NCBI RefSeq assembly: GCF_003205875.1
Contig: NZ_PUBZ01000116.1
Coordinates: forward strand, 1-39,173
Reading direction: 5' to 3'
DNA: 39,173 nucleotides
Origin: Herpetosiphon llansteffanensis
GTDB taxonomy: Bacteria; Chloroflexota; Chloroflexia; Chloroflexales; Herpetosiphonaceae
In this document: in pieces, positions 18,190 through 27,842 of the stretch
Layout: every line of letters starts with the position of its first letter
Numbering within the stretch: position 1 is the stretch's first letter
Notes under the pieces: generated by a model
Databases searched by the model: none
The model's input: only the letters and a program-made list of their open reading frames with translations
What the model was told of the DNA's origin: nothing
Program-made: the position numbers and the translations under genes

Positions 18190-18411
18190 ATGAAAATAAT
18201 CACTATCCAAGCCTATATTGAGCATGGTCAGCTCACAACCCCGATTCCTATTGAGCATGATGGGATTTATACGATTACAGTTGAGGGTCCAACTGATGCT
18301 CCCAAAATGCCAACTAGATCTATTTTGGATGGTTTGATTCCTTTGCCTCTGATTGATGGAATGAGCCAACGGTTTGGGCGTGATGAATTATACGATGAGT
18401 ATGGTCGCTAA
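18190..18411 (+). CDS. Small antitoxin-like protein
   Basis: This 73-residue protein starts MKIITIQAYIEHGQL, like the short beta-strand N-terminus of AF2212/VapB-type antitoxins, followed by an acidic C-terminal tail (FGRDELYDEYGR) that would bind a toxin. The ATG at 18190 has AAGGA seven bases upstream. One base separates its stop from a PIN-domain gene that carries a nonsense codon. Role as antitoxin is inferred from size and position. Confidence 0.65.
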   Translation: MKIITIQAYIEHGQLTTPIPIEHDGIYTITVEGPTDAPKMPTRSILDGLIPLPLIDGMSQRFGRDELYDEYGR

Positions 18412-18412
18412 G

Positions 18413-18862
18413 ATGTCGACGAGTGTTTTCTTTGATACCAATATCCTGATCTATGCGTCGCAACCAGCATCGCCATGGCATCAACTGGCCTAAACCATTA
18501 TTCGCCGCTACGAATCCGACGAATGGCTGTGTTGTATCAACAATCAAGTTATTCGTGAATACTATGCGCTCTTTACTCGTGCTGATGCGAATGGAATCCT
18601 GCCTGATCGCCATGCAATTTTGGCAAATATACGCCATTTTGAGCAACGTTGGACGGTATTGAGTGATACTGCTGCGGTGCGAACAGCCTTGTTTAGCCTT
18701 GCTGATAGCATTCCCATTGGTGGGAGGCAAATTCACGATGCGAATCTTGTCGCCACAATGATCGCCTATGGGATTCCTGTGCTATGTACCAACAATCCGC
18801 AACATTTTCAACGCTTTGCCTCATGGATTACGATCCAGCCGCTTGAGCCAATAAACACCTAA
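18413..18862 (+). pseudogene. PIN-domain toxin (VapC-like) stopped by one nonsense codon
   Basis: Reading from the ATG at 18413 gives SVFFDTNILIYASQ, the PIN first-aspartate motif (D8). A TAA follows at 18491-18493 (codon 27). Past it the same frame stays open to 18860 with PIN features in order: a glutamate in QVIREYY, an aspartate in IHDANLVA, and CTNNPQHF at the last position. A single change to CAA or GAA would restore a 149-residue PIN ribonuclease. A downstream start could make only a fragment without D8. Confidence 0.82.
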
Positions 18863-18868
18863 AACTCT

Positions 18869-19090
18869 ACGATTCGCGAGCGTGGCGCAGAAATTCTGGC
18901 GATTAGTGACGATCACGATACCTTGCGCTTGAGTCGCACGCCTTTGCGCACACCAACCGGCTTGCCCGAATGGATCTCGCCAATTATCAATATTGTGACT
19001 GGCCAATTGTTGGCCTTACATCTGGCTCACACCCGCGATTTCGATGTTGATCAGCCGCGTGGGTTGCGCAAAGTTACCGAAACCCGCTAA
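18869..19090 (+). pseudogene. 3' fragment of a SIS-domain deaminase gene
   Basis: These are the last 73 codons and stop of a gene equivalent to 16991-18037, with no start. All but one difference from the intact gene are synonymous; the exception changes Pro to Thr. This shows that the two tails diverged while both were under protein-level selection, so the fragment is not a simple decayed local copy. Confidence 0.9.
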
Positions 19091-19114
19091 CTGTTCAATC
19101 CCTGAACTTTATCA

Positions 19115-19147
19115 AGCCTTGCCGTTTGGCAGGGCTTTTGGGTTTTT
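19115..19147 (+). terminator. Duplicated terminator
   Basis: The stem AGCCTTGCC/GGCAGGGCT (19115-19123, 19128-19136) is followed by TTTTGGGTTTTT. It is the right-hand copy of the terminator at 18062. Confidence 0.82.
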
Positions 19148-19252
19148 AGCCAAATAGAAATTCACAAACGCTGGTTCTAATTAATGAGCTTGCCGCCAAA
19201 ACTAGGCAATGCTAGACTACAGATATCTATCAATATTTCTTGGAGGTATGGG

Positions 19253-19591
19253 ATGCCCACAATTACCGTGCCTGAAGCACTAGCACTGCGCTTACAACAA
19301 CACGCATTAGCTCAGCACCAATCAGTAGAAACCTTGGCTATTAGTTTATTGACGAGTGCCTTAGATACTGCTATCGATCCTCAGCTACTGACTGTCGTCC
19401 AACGAATTCAATCAAGTCCACCTAATCCTATCCAAATTCGTCCTGCATTGGGATCACTTGCGGCACAATTGCACGATGATCAAGGATCGGACAGTACGAT
19501 TGGTCGGGAATGGGATGTTGCGTGGCAAGAAGCTGAAGCTATGATTCACAATATGAATATTGATGCTAGTACAGATGAGGAATTGCGTTAG
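19253..19591 (+). CDS. VapB-like antitoxin
   Basis: This 112-residue protein begins MPTITVPEALALRLQQHA, a strand-then-helix pattern like ribbon-helix-helix or related antitoxins, with an acidic C-terminal half (REWDVAWQEAEAMI, ASTDEELR). The start at 19253 has GGAGG ten bases upstream; a longer frame from 19184 is unlikely. It directly precedes a PIN-domain gene, the classic VapBC order. Confidence 0.7.
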   Translation: MPTITVPEALALRLQQHALAQHQSVETLAISLLTSALDTAIDPQLLTVVQRIQSSPPNPIQIRPALGSLAAQLHDDQGSDSTIGREWDVAWQEAEAMIHNMNIDASTDEELR

Positions 19592-19592
19592 G

Positions 19593-19986
19593 ATGGCAAT
19601 TTACCTCTTAGATACGAATCATGCTTCGCCTTTAATTACGCCCAGTCATACGTTGCGCCATCGGGTAATAACGGAGATAGCAGCTGGAGCAACCTTTGCA
19701 ATTTGTGTTCCGATGGTGACTGAGCTTATTTTTGGCATTGGTTTGCTACCTCGTGCGGTGGCGAATCGAACAGATCCAACCCTTATTTCCCTGCTATTTG
19801 CCTGATGAGACTGATGCACTCCATGCCGCAGAGCTGCAAATTGCCTTACGTCGTCAAGGTCGTCAACTGGCCACCGTAGATGCCTTGATAGCGGCTCTCG
19901 CGTTACGCTATGGCTTAGTATTGCTAACCACAGATAAGGACTTCGACGCAGTTCCAGAACTGCGAATTGAAAACTGGCTACGCTGA
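19593..19986 (+). pseudogene. VapC-like PIN toxin with a frameshift
   Basis: The first part reads MAIYLLDTNHASPL and CVPMVTELIFGIGLLPRAV, giving the first PIN aspartate (D7) and the glutamate. That frame ends at 19805. The rest of the PIN domain, AELQIALRRQGRQLATVDALIAALAL and LLTTDKDFDAVP, is in the next frame to 19986. One extra base between 19720 and 19802, probably near the ACAGATC at 19763-19769, explains both halves. A sequencing error or programmed shift cannot be ruled out. Confidence 0.82.
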
Positions 19987-20000
19987 TAATTTAGTAATGA

Positions 20001-21140
<1,140 letters not shown>

Positions 21141-21146
21141 CAGCTT

Positions 21147-21172
21147 GCGGCGTTGGAATATTCCAGCGTCGC
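21147..21172. terminator. Bidirectional hairpin between convergent genes
   Basis: A 26-base inverted repeat pairs 21147-21158 with 21161-21172 (two G-T pairs). It lies between the stops of the aldo/keto reductase and the minus-strand secreted protein, and could end both transcripts. No long T run. Confidence 0.5.
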
Positions 21173-21174
21173 GC

Positions 21175-21882
21175 TTATTTATTTGGCGGGTTTGGCCCAG
21201 GAATTGGCTCGCGTATGATTTCTGGCTCAAACCCAGTTATTTCGCTTCCCAAACGCCCCAACAATACCTTAAATTGATCAGGATTATCGGGATGCCACTC
21301 GAAGCGGGCGCGCTCGAACCATTGGGTAATCACCTCAGCACCATCAGCATTTAGCTCAAATTGGGCACTGGTGAGCGGTAAGCCAAAGAGTTGCAACGAA
21401 CGCGCATAGCTATCCAAGCCTGCGGTGGTTGTGCCATGGCTTTGCCAATACTGCTTGAAACCCATGCCATCAGTTTGATTACAGACGTTATGCCCGGTTT
21501 CTTTAAACCACAAACAATCAGCGGCAGGCCGGCGTGCTGCTGGCTCCAATTCGCGGTTGAGTTGGGTCATGCGCTCTTTGCCAAGCAGGCCAATTTGAAT
21601 TTCGTAGGGCGTGCCAGCCAAGGTGTTGTTCTGCTCCAAGCGTTGGCGCTCAGTCCATTGCATAGTGAGGATTGGGCCTTGATCTGGTGCTTGATAACGA
21701 TCTTTCGCGCTAATCGGGTAGCCAAAAACTGGTAGACCGCCATTAGCGACCCAATATTGATCAAATGGGTCTTCAACACAATAGGCTTTGAGTTCGGGGA
21801 AACAATAGTTGCTGGCAGCAGTGCTGGCGCGAATTGGCACGACCAACAACATACTCAGGAGCAATAATTTCAGCTGTTTCAT
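21175..21882 (-). CDS. Secreted protein with two FxxYW/LFGxP repeats
   Basis: This 235-residue exported protein has a signal peptide (about residues 1-23). It contains two copies of a 65-75-residue unit (about 39-104 and 140-214). Each begins with F-x-x-Y-W (FDQYWVANGG, FKQYWQSHG), continues with a FG[YL]P[IL] strand, then W-x-E-R-x-R-x-E, and ends in [IL]G-x-LG-x-E. Conserved tryptophans suggest a beta-rich surface or wall-binding module. I have the impression that this repeat is common in Chloroflexota exoproteins, but I cannot name a family. Four cysteines may form disulfides. It lacks the C-terminal tail found on the other secreted proteins here. Confidence 0.75.
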   Translation of the reverse strand: MKQLKLLLLSMLLVVPIRASTAASNYCFPELKAYCVEDPFDQYWVANGGLPVFGYPISAKDRYQAPDQGPILTMQWTERQRLEQNNTLAGTPYEIQIGLLGKERMTQLNRELEPAARRPAADCLWFKETGHNVCNQTDGMGFKQYWQSHGTTTAGLDSYARSLQLFGLPLTSAQFELNADGAEVITQWFERARFEWHPDNPDQFKVLLGRLGSEITGFEPEIIREPIPGPNPPNK

Positions 21883-21992
21883 GGCAAAACTCCTTGCTTT
21901 GGCTGCGAGTATAGCATAGTTAATGAGGCTTCTGGCTTTTGGCTAGCGGAAAATCATTGAGGTTTGGCAAGAAGTGGTTGGCACAGGACGGA

Positions 21993-22216
21993 ATACCGAT
22001 CCCCTTCCAAGGGTAGGTTTTGAGCGATTGATGGTGGCATGGAGCGTTCCCTCACCCCCAACCCCCTCTCCCACTGAACGCGGGCGAGGGGGCGAGGACT
22101 CTTTTTTACGAAGGAATTGGGGAAGAACCATGGCGTTAAAGCCCCAACCCCGCTCCCGTGGCGCGGGGTTGGGGTGAGGGGATCTTAAGACCTACCCTTG
22201 TACGATACCGATCCCC
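21993..22216. mobile_element. MITE-like inverted-repeat element with flanking direct repeats
   Basis: Outer inverted repeats AAGGGTAGGTTTT (22009-22021) and AAGACCTACCCTT (22187-22199) match over 13 bases with one mismatch. Inside lies a second inverted pair of C-rich and G-rich arms (CCCTCACCCC near 22049; GGGGTGAGGGG near 22171). The 12-base sequence ATACCGATCCCC occurs on both sides (21993-22004 and 22205-22216), as a target duplication would. No ORF encodes a transposase, so it would be non-autonomous. ATCCCC also belongs to the local heptamer family, which weakens the duplication argument. Confidence 0.5.
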
Positions 22217-22318
22217 AGCCCATAGCCCCTAACCCCTATTTTTTGACTTTTGATTTCATTCTTATCGTTATGATCTTCCTTTCATCCTTCATCCTTCATA
22301 TTCTGACCCCCACTTTTA
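22205..22318. repeat. Intergenic heptamer repeat mosaic, copy 4
   Basis: This is a short reverse-oriented array with CCGATCC/CCCCTAA-like units, CCCATAG units, TTTTGAC/TTTTGAT units, CATCCTT units, and a final TCTGACCCCC. It touches the right direct repeat of the inverted-repeat element. Confidence 0.65.
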
Positions 22319-22342
22319 GTTAATAATACTAAATTTTTTAAG

Positions 22343-22370
22343 TTTATTCTTTAGATTTTTTTACTATAAT
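22343..22370 (+). promoter_or_regulatory. Promoter of the secreted glycosidase gene
   Basis: TTTATT (22343-22348) is 16 bases from a perfect TATAAT (22365-22370) in a very AT-rich stretch. The likely start codon is 35 bases downstream of the -10. Confidence 0.55.
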
Positions 22371-22404
22371 CGAGCTATGTTCAATGATGATCAGGAGGCA
22401 ATGG

Positions 22405-24486
22405 ATGCGACGTTTGGTTCAACTTTCGCTGCTGATGGTGTTGGGTGTCGCATGGCTTGGTTCAACGCGGGCACATACCGCAGTTCCAACCGGAACTTCA
22501 ATTGTGTTTGATGAAGCCTTGGCAACCGGTTGGCAGAATTGGTCGTGGAGTACGGCAGTGGCGTTTGATAGTACAGCCCAAGCGCATACTGGCACAAAAT
22601 CGACGGCTGTGACCTTTGAGGCTTGGGGCGGTTTTTCGCTGCACTCACCTGGATTAATTCCTGCTGAGGCCTTGAACGGCATTAGTTTTTGGGTCTATGG
22701 TGGCACTGGCGGAACCCAATTTAATGCTGGCGTAACCACAACCGATGGTGGCAATATTGTCACACCAGTGCTGATCAATGCTCCCGCTGGCGAATGGACG
22801 CAAGTTCAATTGACCATGGCTCAGTTGGGTAATCCCAGCGCAGTTTCACGGATCAATCTACAAGAATCCACGGGCGTAGCCCAACCAACGTTCTATCTCG
22901 ATGATATTACCTTGAATGTGGTTGATTTTGCTCCTCCAGGCACGGTTAATGTGACGATTGATACCGATCAAACGGTGCTTGACTTTAGCGCTCGCAATGC
23001 ATTAGGCACAAACTACGGCATGTGGGGCGTGGAAGCCGCAGCCAACCCAACCTTTCTTGCGCGGAGTGGCGCGTTGGGCAATATGACGATTCGTTTGCCC
23101 GGCGGCTCGATGAGCCAAGATCATGGGGCGATTAACTGTGAATTGGGTGCTGGCAACACGATTGCCAATGCATGGCCATGCAATTACGAATGGGCCATGA
23201 CCCCCACCGATTTTATTGAGTTTCTGAGCGCAACTGGTCGCGATGCAATTTGGACGATCAATACTAATGTGACTTCGGGCGAAGCCGCTGCTTTGGTAGC
23301 CTTCTTCAATGGCGAAGTCACTGATCAACGTGCGCTTGGAACCGATCACAAAGGCGTAGATTGGCGCACCGTTGGCTACTGGGCGCAACTGCGGGCCAGT
23401 CATGGCAACCCTACCCCAGTCGGAATTAAATACTGGGATTTTGGCAACGAAACCTATGGATCGTGTGTTGCAGGCTGGGAAGTTGGCTGGAGTTGCGATG
23501 GCGCTGAATATATCAACGGTTTGACAACGCCTGAGCGCCACGAAGGCTATATCGACGTTCGCGCCGCGATGAAGGTCGTCGATCCAACGATTATGGTTGG
23601 TGTTACCGCATTGGCCAGCCCAACCGAATTCAACAATTGGACAACCAAGGTGCTGACTGAGGGCGGCGACATCATTGATTACATCGCGATTCACCCCTAT
23701 TCGTTTGTTGATGTACCAAACAACGATGCCTTGGGCCGCTATTTGATGCTTTCGCGCCCGCAAAAGCAATGGCCCGAAGTCTTTGCAAGCACACGCCAAG
23801 CAATCGCCGATTTTGCTGAAGGCCGCGAGATTCCAATTATGATTGGCGAATACAATTTGAGCGCTGGCTGGCCCTACGATCCCCAAGCGATGATGACCAA
23901 AGCGCTAAATATGTTGTTTATTGCCGATACGACTGGCCAAATTATTCAAGGCGATGTGTTGGCGGCTAATCATTGGCTGTTGAATGGCAACGTCCAAACC
24001 AACGGTACCGATTATGGCTTGATTGGCGATGTGCCAAGCTACACCCGCAGCCCCCAATATTATGCCTTCCATTTGTGGCAGTTTTTTGGCAATCGCTTGC
24101 TTGAATATACCAGCGATGCTGATGCAGCAACCCAAATTAGCTTCTATGCTGGTAGCGATGGGCATACCATCTCGCTCATGGCGATCAACAAAACTGGTCA
24201 AGCGACGACCACCAATGTGCAACTTCGCGCCGCTGGGGCCGTTATTCCAGCAATTTCTGGCTCGATTGATGTTGCCCAAGCAGCAAGCCTCGATGCGACC
24301 ACAATCACGTATAATGGCCAAACCAATGTGAACGATGATTTTAGTAATGCGCAGACGATCGAATTGACTGATGTGGGCGAAACCACAACCGTCACGCTGC
24401 CCGCCTACTCAATCACGCTCTTGCGGTTTGCAACCGACGACAGCGCCTATACCCTCTACAATCCGTTGGTGCTGTTCAACAAATAG
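22405..24486 (+). CDS. Secreted clan-A glycoside hydrolase (arabinofuranosidase-like)
   Basis: This 693-residue exported enzyme has a signal peptide (about 1-25), a beta-sandwich carbohydrate-binding-like domain (about 30-175), a TIM-barrel catalytic region (about 185-530) and a C-terminal beta domain. The likely acid/base is E349 in WDFGNETYG and the nucleophile E482 in MIGEYNLS, the Asn-Glu and Glu pair of clan GH-A, closest in feel to GH51-type alpha-L-arabinofuranosidases. The protein ends in YTLYNPLVLFNK, the tail shared with three other exoproteins. The start at 22405 has AGGAGG six bases upstream; earlier ATGs at 22384 and 22387 precede that site. Confidence 0.8.
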   Translation: MRRLVQLSLLMVLGVAWLGSTRAHTAVPTGTSIVFDEALATGWQNWSWSTAVAFDSTAQAHTGTKSTAVTFEAWGGFSLHSPGLIPAEALNGISFWVYGGTGGTQFNAGVTTTDGGNIVTPVLINAPAGEWTQVQLTMAQLGNPSAVSRINLQESTGVAQPTFYLDDITLNVVDFAPPGTVNVTIDTDQTVLDFSARNALGTNYGMWGVEAAANPTFLARSGALGNMTIRLPGGSMSQDHGAINCELGAGNTIANAWPCNYEWAMTPTDFIEFLSATGRDAIWTINTNVTSGEAAALVAFFNGEVTDQRALGTDHKGVDWRTVGYWAQLRASHGNPTPVGIKYWDFGNETYGSCVAGWEVGWSCDGAEYINGLTTPERHEGYIDVRAAMKVVDPTIMVGVTALASPTEFNNWTTKVLTEGGDIIDYIAIHPYSFVDVPNNDALGRYLMLSRPQKQWPEVFASTRQAIADFAEGREIPIMIGEYNLSAGWPYDPQAMMTKALNMLFIADTTGQIIQGDVLAANHWLLNGNVQTNGTDYGLIGDVPSYTRSPQYYAFHLWQFFGNRLLEYTSDADAATQISFYAGSDGHTISLMAINKTGQATTTNVQLRAAGAVIPAISGSIDVAQAASLDATTITYNGQTNVNDDFSNAQTIELTDVGETTTVTLPAYSITLLRFATDDSAYTLYNPLVLFNK

Positions 24487-24498
24487 AACGGATAGATT

Positions 24499-25542
24499 GT
24501 GTTCGACCCATTAGCCGAATTGTCGGCGCTTGATCAACGGGTACTGTGCGATTTAGCCGCACAGTACCCTGTTAAATTAACCCTTGAACCGCCAACCGCA
24601 GGGCTACCATTGTGGCAACTGTTAATTGAGCGTTTGCAGCTCTCCGCAACCTTGGCCCAAACCCTGATGGTGCGCGGCGCAATTTGGATCAACAGCGTGC
24701 GCGTCAATGATCCTTTGGCTGAAGCCCCGCCAGCAGGTGAATTGGTGGTGCATACGCCGCCAGCTGGCTTATATGCCAACCCAATTGTGACCCCAGCAGA
24801 CATTATGTTTGAGGATGAATGGATTTTGGTGCTGAATAAGCCCGCTGCTTGGTATAGCGTGGCCACGCCATGGGATACGTTTGGTCATCTCGAAGGGGCG
24901 TTGGCACGCTTTTTCAGCCAGCGCGCTGGCGAAGCAGTGCCGTTTCATCTCGTCCATCGGCTTGATCATGGTACTTCAGGCGCGTTGATCGTCTCGAAAA
25001 ATCCCAGCCTCAACAGCCGTTTTCAGCGCATGTTTAACGAGGGTCGGGTTGAAAAAACCTACCTTGCGCTGGCCAGCGGCGTGCCAGCATGGCGTGAATT
25101 AGAGGTTGTCACTGGCCATTCACGCGGCGAACATGGTTTGTGGTCGGTCTATCCCGCAGCGATGATCGATCAATTATATGGGCCGAAGGATCGTCGGGTG
25201 CGGCGGGCGCATACCAGTTTTACCCTGCGGGCTACGGGAGCGAACGCAAGCTTATTGGCCGCCCGTTTGCACACTGGGCGCACGCATCAAATTCGCTTGC
25301 ATGCGCTGCATGTTGGCCATCCGTTGGTTGGCGATCAACGCTATGGTGGCATAACGCAGCTTGGTAATTTAACCGTGACTGAGCAATTACTACACGCTGC
25401 ATGGTTGCAATTTCCCCATCCGCGCTATGGCTCGATGCTTGAACTCACCGCGCCAGTGCCGAACCTTTGGCACGAGGTTGGTGCTGCAGTTGGGATTGAT
25501 CTGCAAGCTGAATTTGTGCAAATAGGAAACCCCGCGCTATGA
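24499..25542 (+). CDS. RluA-family pseudouridine synthase
   Basis: This 347-residue RNA-modifying enzyme has an S4-like N-terminal segment (about residues 38-88) and the catalytic motif HRLDHGTSG with D156. Further family motifs are LVLNKPAAW and GRTHQIRLHALHVGHPLVGD. The start is a GTG 12 bases after the glycosidase stop, with GGAT upstream. The RNA target (23S rRNA or tRNA site) cannot be told. Co-transcription with the glycosidase is probably coincidental. Confidence 0.9.
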   Translation: MFDPLAELSALDQRVLCDLAAQYPVKLTLEPPTAGLPLWQLLIERLQLSATLAQTLMVRGAIWINSVRVNDPLAEAPPAGELVVHTPPAGLYANPIVTPADIMFEDEWILVLNKPAAWYSVATPWDTFGHLEGALARFFSQRAGEAVPFHLVHRLDHGTSGALIVSKNPSLNSRFQRMFNEGRVEKTYLALASGVPAWRELEVVTGHSRGEHGLWSVYPAAMIDQLYGPKDRRVRRAHTSFTLRATGANASLLAARLHTGRTHQIRLHALHVGHPLVGDQRYGGITQLGNLTVTEQLLHAAWLQFPHPRYGSMLELTAPVPNLWHEVGAAVGIDLQAEFVQIGNPAL

Positions 25543-26303
25543 GCTTATTCATTCTTTGTGCTTTTGCCTTGTTGGCTGGCTTTATCGATGCGGTTGCTGG
25601 TGGCGGGGGCTTGATTCAATTACCGCCCTTGTTGATTTTGCAAAAAGACGTTGCGCCTGCATTCGTGCTGGGAACCAATAAATTTGCCGCAGTAACGGGC
25701 ACGGCTACGGCAGCAGTCAATTACAATCGGCGGGTGCGGGTCAATTGGCGCATTATTGGGCCGGGTATGCTTAGCGCTGCGTTGTGCTCGTGGCTTGGAG
25801 CGCGGGCCGTCAGCTTGATTCGGCCAGAGCTATTTCGACCAATTATGCTGCTGTTAATCATTGCGATGGCAATTTATACCTTTAAACGCAAGGATTTTGG
25901 CAGCGCTGCCCGCGAAACCAAAGCCTCGGCGCAGCCAATTCCCTATGTTTTGGGCTTTTGCGGCCTGATTGGCTTCTACGATGGGATTTTTGGGCCGGGC
26001 ACTGGCAGTTTATTGATGTTTGCCTTCGTGGGGATTTTGGGCTTCGATTTTCTGCAAGCCTCAGCCTCGACCAAAATTATTAATGTAACCACCAATGTTG
26101 CGGCCTTGGTACAATTTCTCAGTGCGGGCCAAATTATCTGGCACTTGGCGCTCCCAATGGCGGTTTGCAATATTGTCGGCGGAATTATTGGCTCACGCAT
26201 GGCATTGGCCAAAGGCAGTCAGTTTGTGCGCGTGATCTTTCTTGTCGTCGTGGTTGGGGTCATTTTGCGCTACGGCTACGATATTGTGCAAAGCATGATT
26301 TAG
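25539..26303 (+). CDS. TauE/SafE-family membrane permease
   Basis: This is a 254-residue protein with about seven hydrophobic segments. It has the family halves AGFIDAVAGGGGLIQLP (N-terminal) and GFYDGIFGPGTGSLLMF (C-terminal), the duplicated motif of sulfite or organosulfonate exporters. The start overlaps the RluA stop (ATGA), so they are co-translated. Substrate unknown. Confidence 0.9.
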   Translation: MSLFILCAFALLAGFIDAVAGGGGLIQLPPLLILQKDVAPAFVLGTNKFAAVTGTATAAVNYNRRVRVNWRIIGPGMLSAALCSWLGARAVSLIRPELFRPIMLLLIIAMAIYTFKRKDFGSAARETKASAQPIPYVLGFCGLIGFYDGIFGPGTGSLLMFAFVGILGFDFLQASASTKIINVTTNVAALVQFLSAGQIIWHLALPMAVCNIVGGIIGSRMALAKGSQFVRVIFLVVVVGVILRYGYDIVQSMI

Positions 26304-26575
26304 AAGGATGAAGGATGAGGGATGAAGTCTGAAGTCAGAAGGATGAATTATGAGGGATGAAGTCAAAAGGCAGAAAACAAAAAAGGATACAAGGCTATCG
26401 GCTATGGGCTATCGGATAATTGTTTGTGGAATTCGGGCAATTCGTAGCTAAAATGTTCATGGCTATGGGCTATCGGAACAAGAATCACATCAATCTGTGG
26501 CGAAAATGACTCATTCGTGGAATTCGCGGTTTCAAATTTTGACTTCTGACTTTTGCTTTCGATTTTTGACCCTTA
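26303..26575. repeat. Intergenic heptamer/nonamer repeat mosaic, copy 5
   Basis: GGATGAA/GGATGAG units, GTCAGAA/GTCAAAA units and GGCTATC/GGCTATG units are followed by AATTCGTGG-like and AATCTGTGG nonamers. The array ends with reversed TTTTGAC units. Between 26576 and 26684 lie a TATAAT (26606-26611) that may be the -10 of the pot operon and the ribosome-binding site AGGAGG. Confidence 0.8.
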
Positions 26576-26684
26576 CCCTAGATCTAGAATACGAGAAAAA
26601 CAGTGTATAATTCAGCATCCAAATGGTATGCATCTTGCATGATTCAGGAGGGTTGGTTCGCGCACTAAGGAGGCACGCACTGCA

Positions 26685-27785
26685 ATGAACACACCCACTT
26701 GGGCGGTGGAACTTGACCACGTAACCAAAGAATTTCGCGGCAGTACAGCCGTTCGTGATGTTTCTTTAAAAATCGCGGACGGTGAATTTTTTTCCCTACT
26801 TGGCCCCTCTGGCTGTGGTAAAACCACGCTACTCCGCATGATCGCTGGCTTTGAAAACCCTAGTAGTGGCGATATTTACATCGAAGGTGAGTTGATGGGC
26901 GAAACGCCTGCGAATCAGCGCGATGTGAATACTGTTTTTCAGAGCTATGCCCTATTTCCACATATGTCGGTAGCTGAAAATGTGGCCTTTGGCCTGCACA
27001 TGAAAAAGATCAACAAGGCTGATGTTGCCACCCGCGTGAAGCAAGCGCTGGATATGGTGCAGTTGCATGCATTTGGCGAGCGCCGCCCCAAGCAACTTTC
27101 TGGTGGTCAGCAACAACGGGTTGCCTTAGCCCGCGCCTTAATCAACGAGCCAGAAGTGTTGTTGCTTGACGAACCCTTGGCAGCGCTTGACCTGAAATTG
27201 CGCAAAGAAATGCAATTGGAACTCAAAAGCATTCAGCAGCGCTTGGGCATTACCTTTATCTTCGTGACCCACGATCAAGAAGAAGCCTTGACCATGAGCG
27301 ACCGCATTGCGGTGATGGAATTGGGCAAAGTGCTCCAAGTTGGCCAGCCAACCGAAATCTACGAACGCCCCAAAACGCGTTTTGTCGCCGATTTTATTGG
27401 CGAATGCAATTTTATTGATGGTACGGTGATGGCGGTTGAAAACGGTGCGGTAACTCTTGAGACAACTGGCGGCGTGCGGGTTGTGGGCACTGGCATGTTT
27501 CCAGTTGCTGCTGGTGATCATGCGGTGCTGGCCGTCCGGCCTGAGAAAGTCCGTTTGGTTGAAGGCCAACAGCCCCAAGGTACAAACGTTTTTGCTGCAA
27601 TTGTTGAGCGGGTTGCGTATATTGGCTCTGATACCCGAATTATTGTGCGTTTGCCTGATGGCTCGCCGTTTGATGTGTGGGAAGCAAACACGGTTTCGAC
27701 GCTTGACCCAAACCAATATTATACCGCTGGCGACCCTGTTTTTGTTACATGGGCCACCCAAAATAGCCTAATTCTCGAACGTTAA
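26685..27785 (+). CDS. potA: Spermidine/putrescine ABC transporter ATP-binding protein
   Basis: This is a 366-residue ATPase of the PotA type. Walker A is GPSGCGKTT (residues 40-48), signature LSGGQ (138-142), Walker B VLLLDEP (158-164), followed by a C-terminal TOBE-like domain (about 280-365) with VRPEKVRL. Polyamine specificity is inferred from the following PotB-, PotC- and PotD-like genes. AGGAGG lies upstream of the ATG at good distance. Confidence 0.93.
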   Translation: MNTPTWAVELDHVTKEFRGSTAVRDVSLKIADGEFFSLLGPSGCGKTTLLRMIAGFENPSSGDIYIEGELMGETPANQRDVNTVFQSYALFPHMSVAENVAFGLHMKKINKADVATRVKQALDMVQLHAFGERRPKQLSGGQQQRVALARALINEPEVLLLDEPLAALDLKLRKEMQLELKSIQQRLGITFIFVTHDQEEALTMSDRIAVMELGKVLQVGQPTEIYERPKTRFVADFIGECNFIDGTVMAVENGAVTLETTGGVRVVGTGMFPVAAGDHAVLAVRPEKVRLVEGQQPQGTNVFAAIVERVAYIGSDTRIIVRLPDGSPFDVWEANTVSTLDPNQYYTAGDPVFVTWATQNSLILER

Positions 27786-27842
27786 TCGTACTCTGCTCAG
27801 GTTTGTTGGTTTGTGCAAACAAGCAACATCCATGGGGGAACT

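Larger units (their letters stand above)
18869..19154 (+). repeat. Direct repeat, right copy (SIS gene tail plus terminator)
   Basis: This is the second copy of 17816-18100. It differs by 14 substitutions in the coding part and by four substitutions and one inserted G after the stop. Its coding part lies in the same frame as the PIN pseudogene just upstream. Confidence 0.93.

Noticed and set aside
18038-18868. Tn7-like insertion at a glmS-type gene end
   Set aside because: No transposition genes or Tn7-type ends are visible, and the target is a NagB-II-like gene. The tail duplication is far longer than a transposon target duplication.
26685-27785. PotA as the missing ATPase of the sugar importer
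   Set aside because: It is the first gene of a complete potABCD set 8.6 kb away from the sugar gene block, so its partner permeases are the Pot ones.
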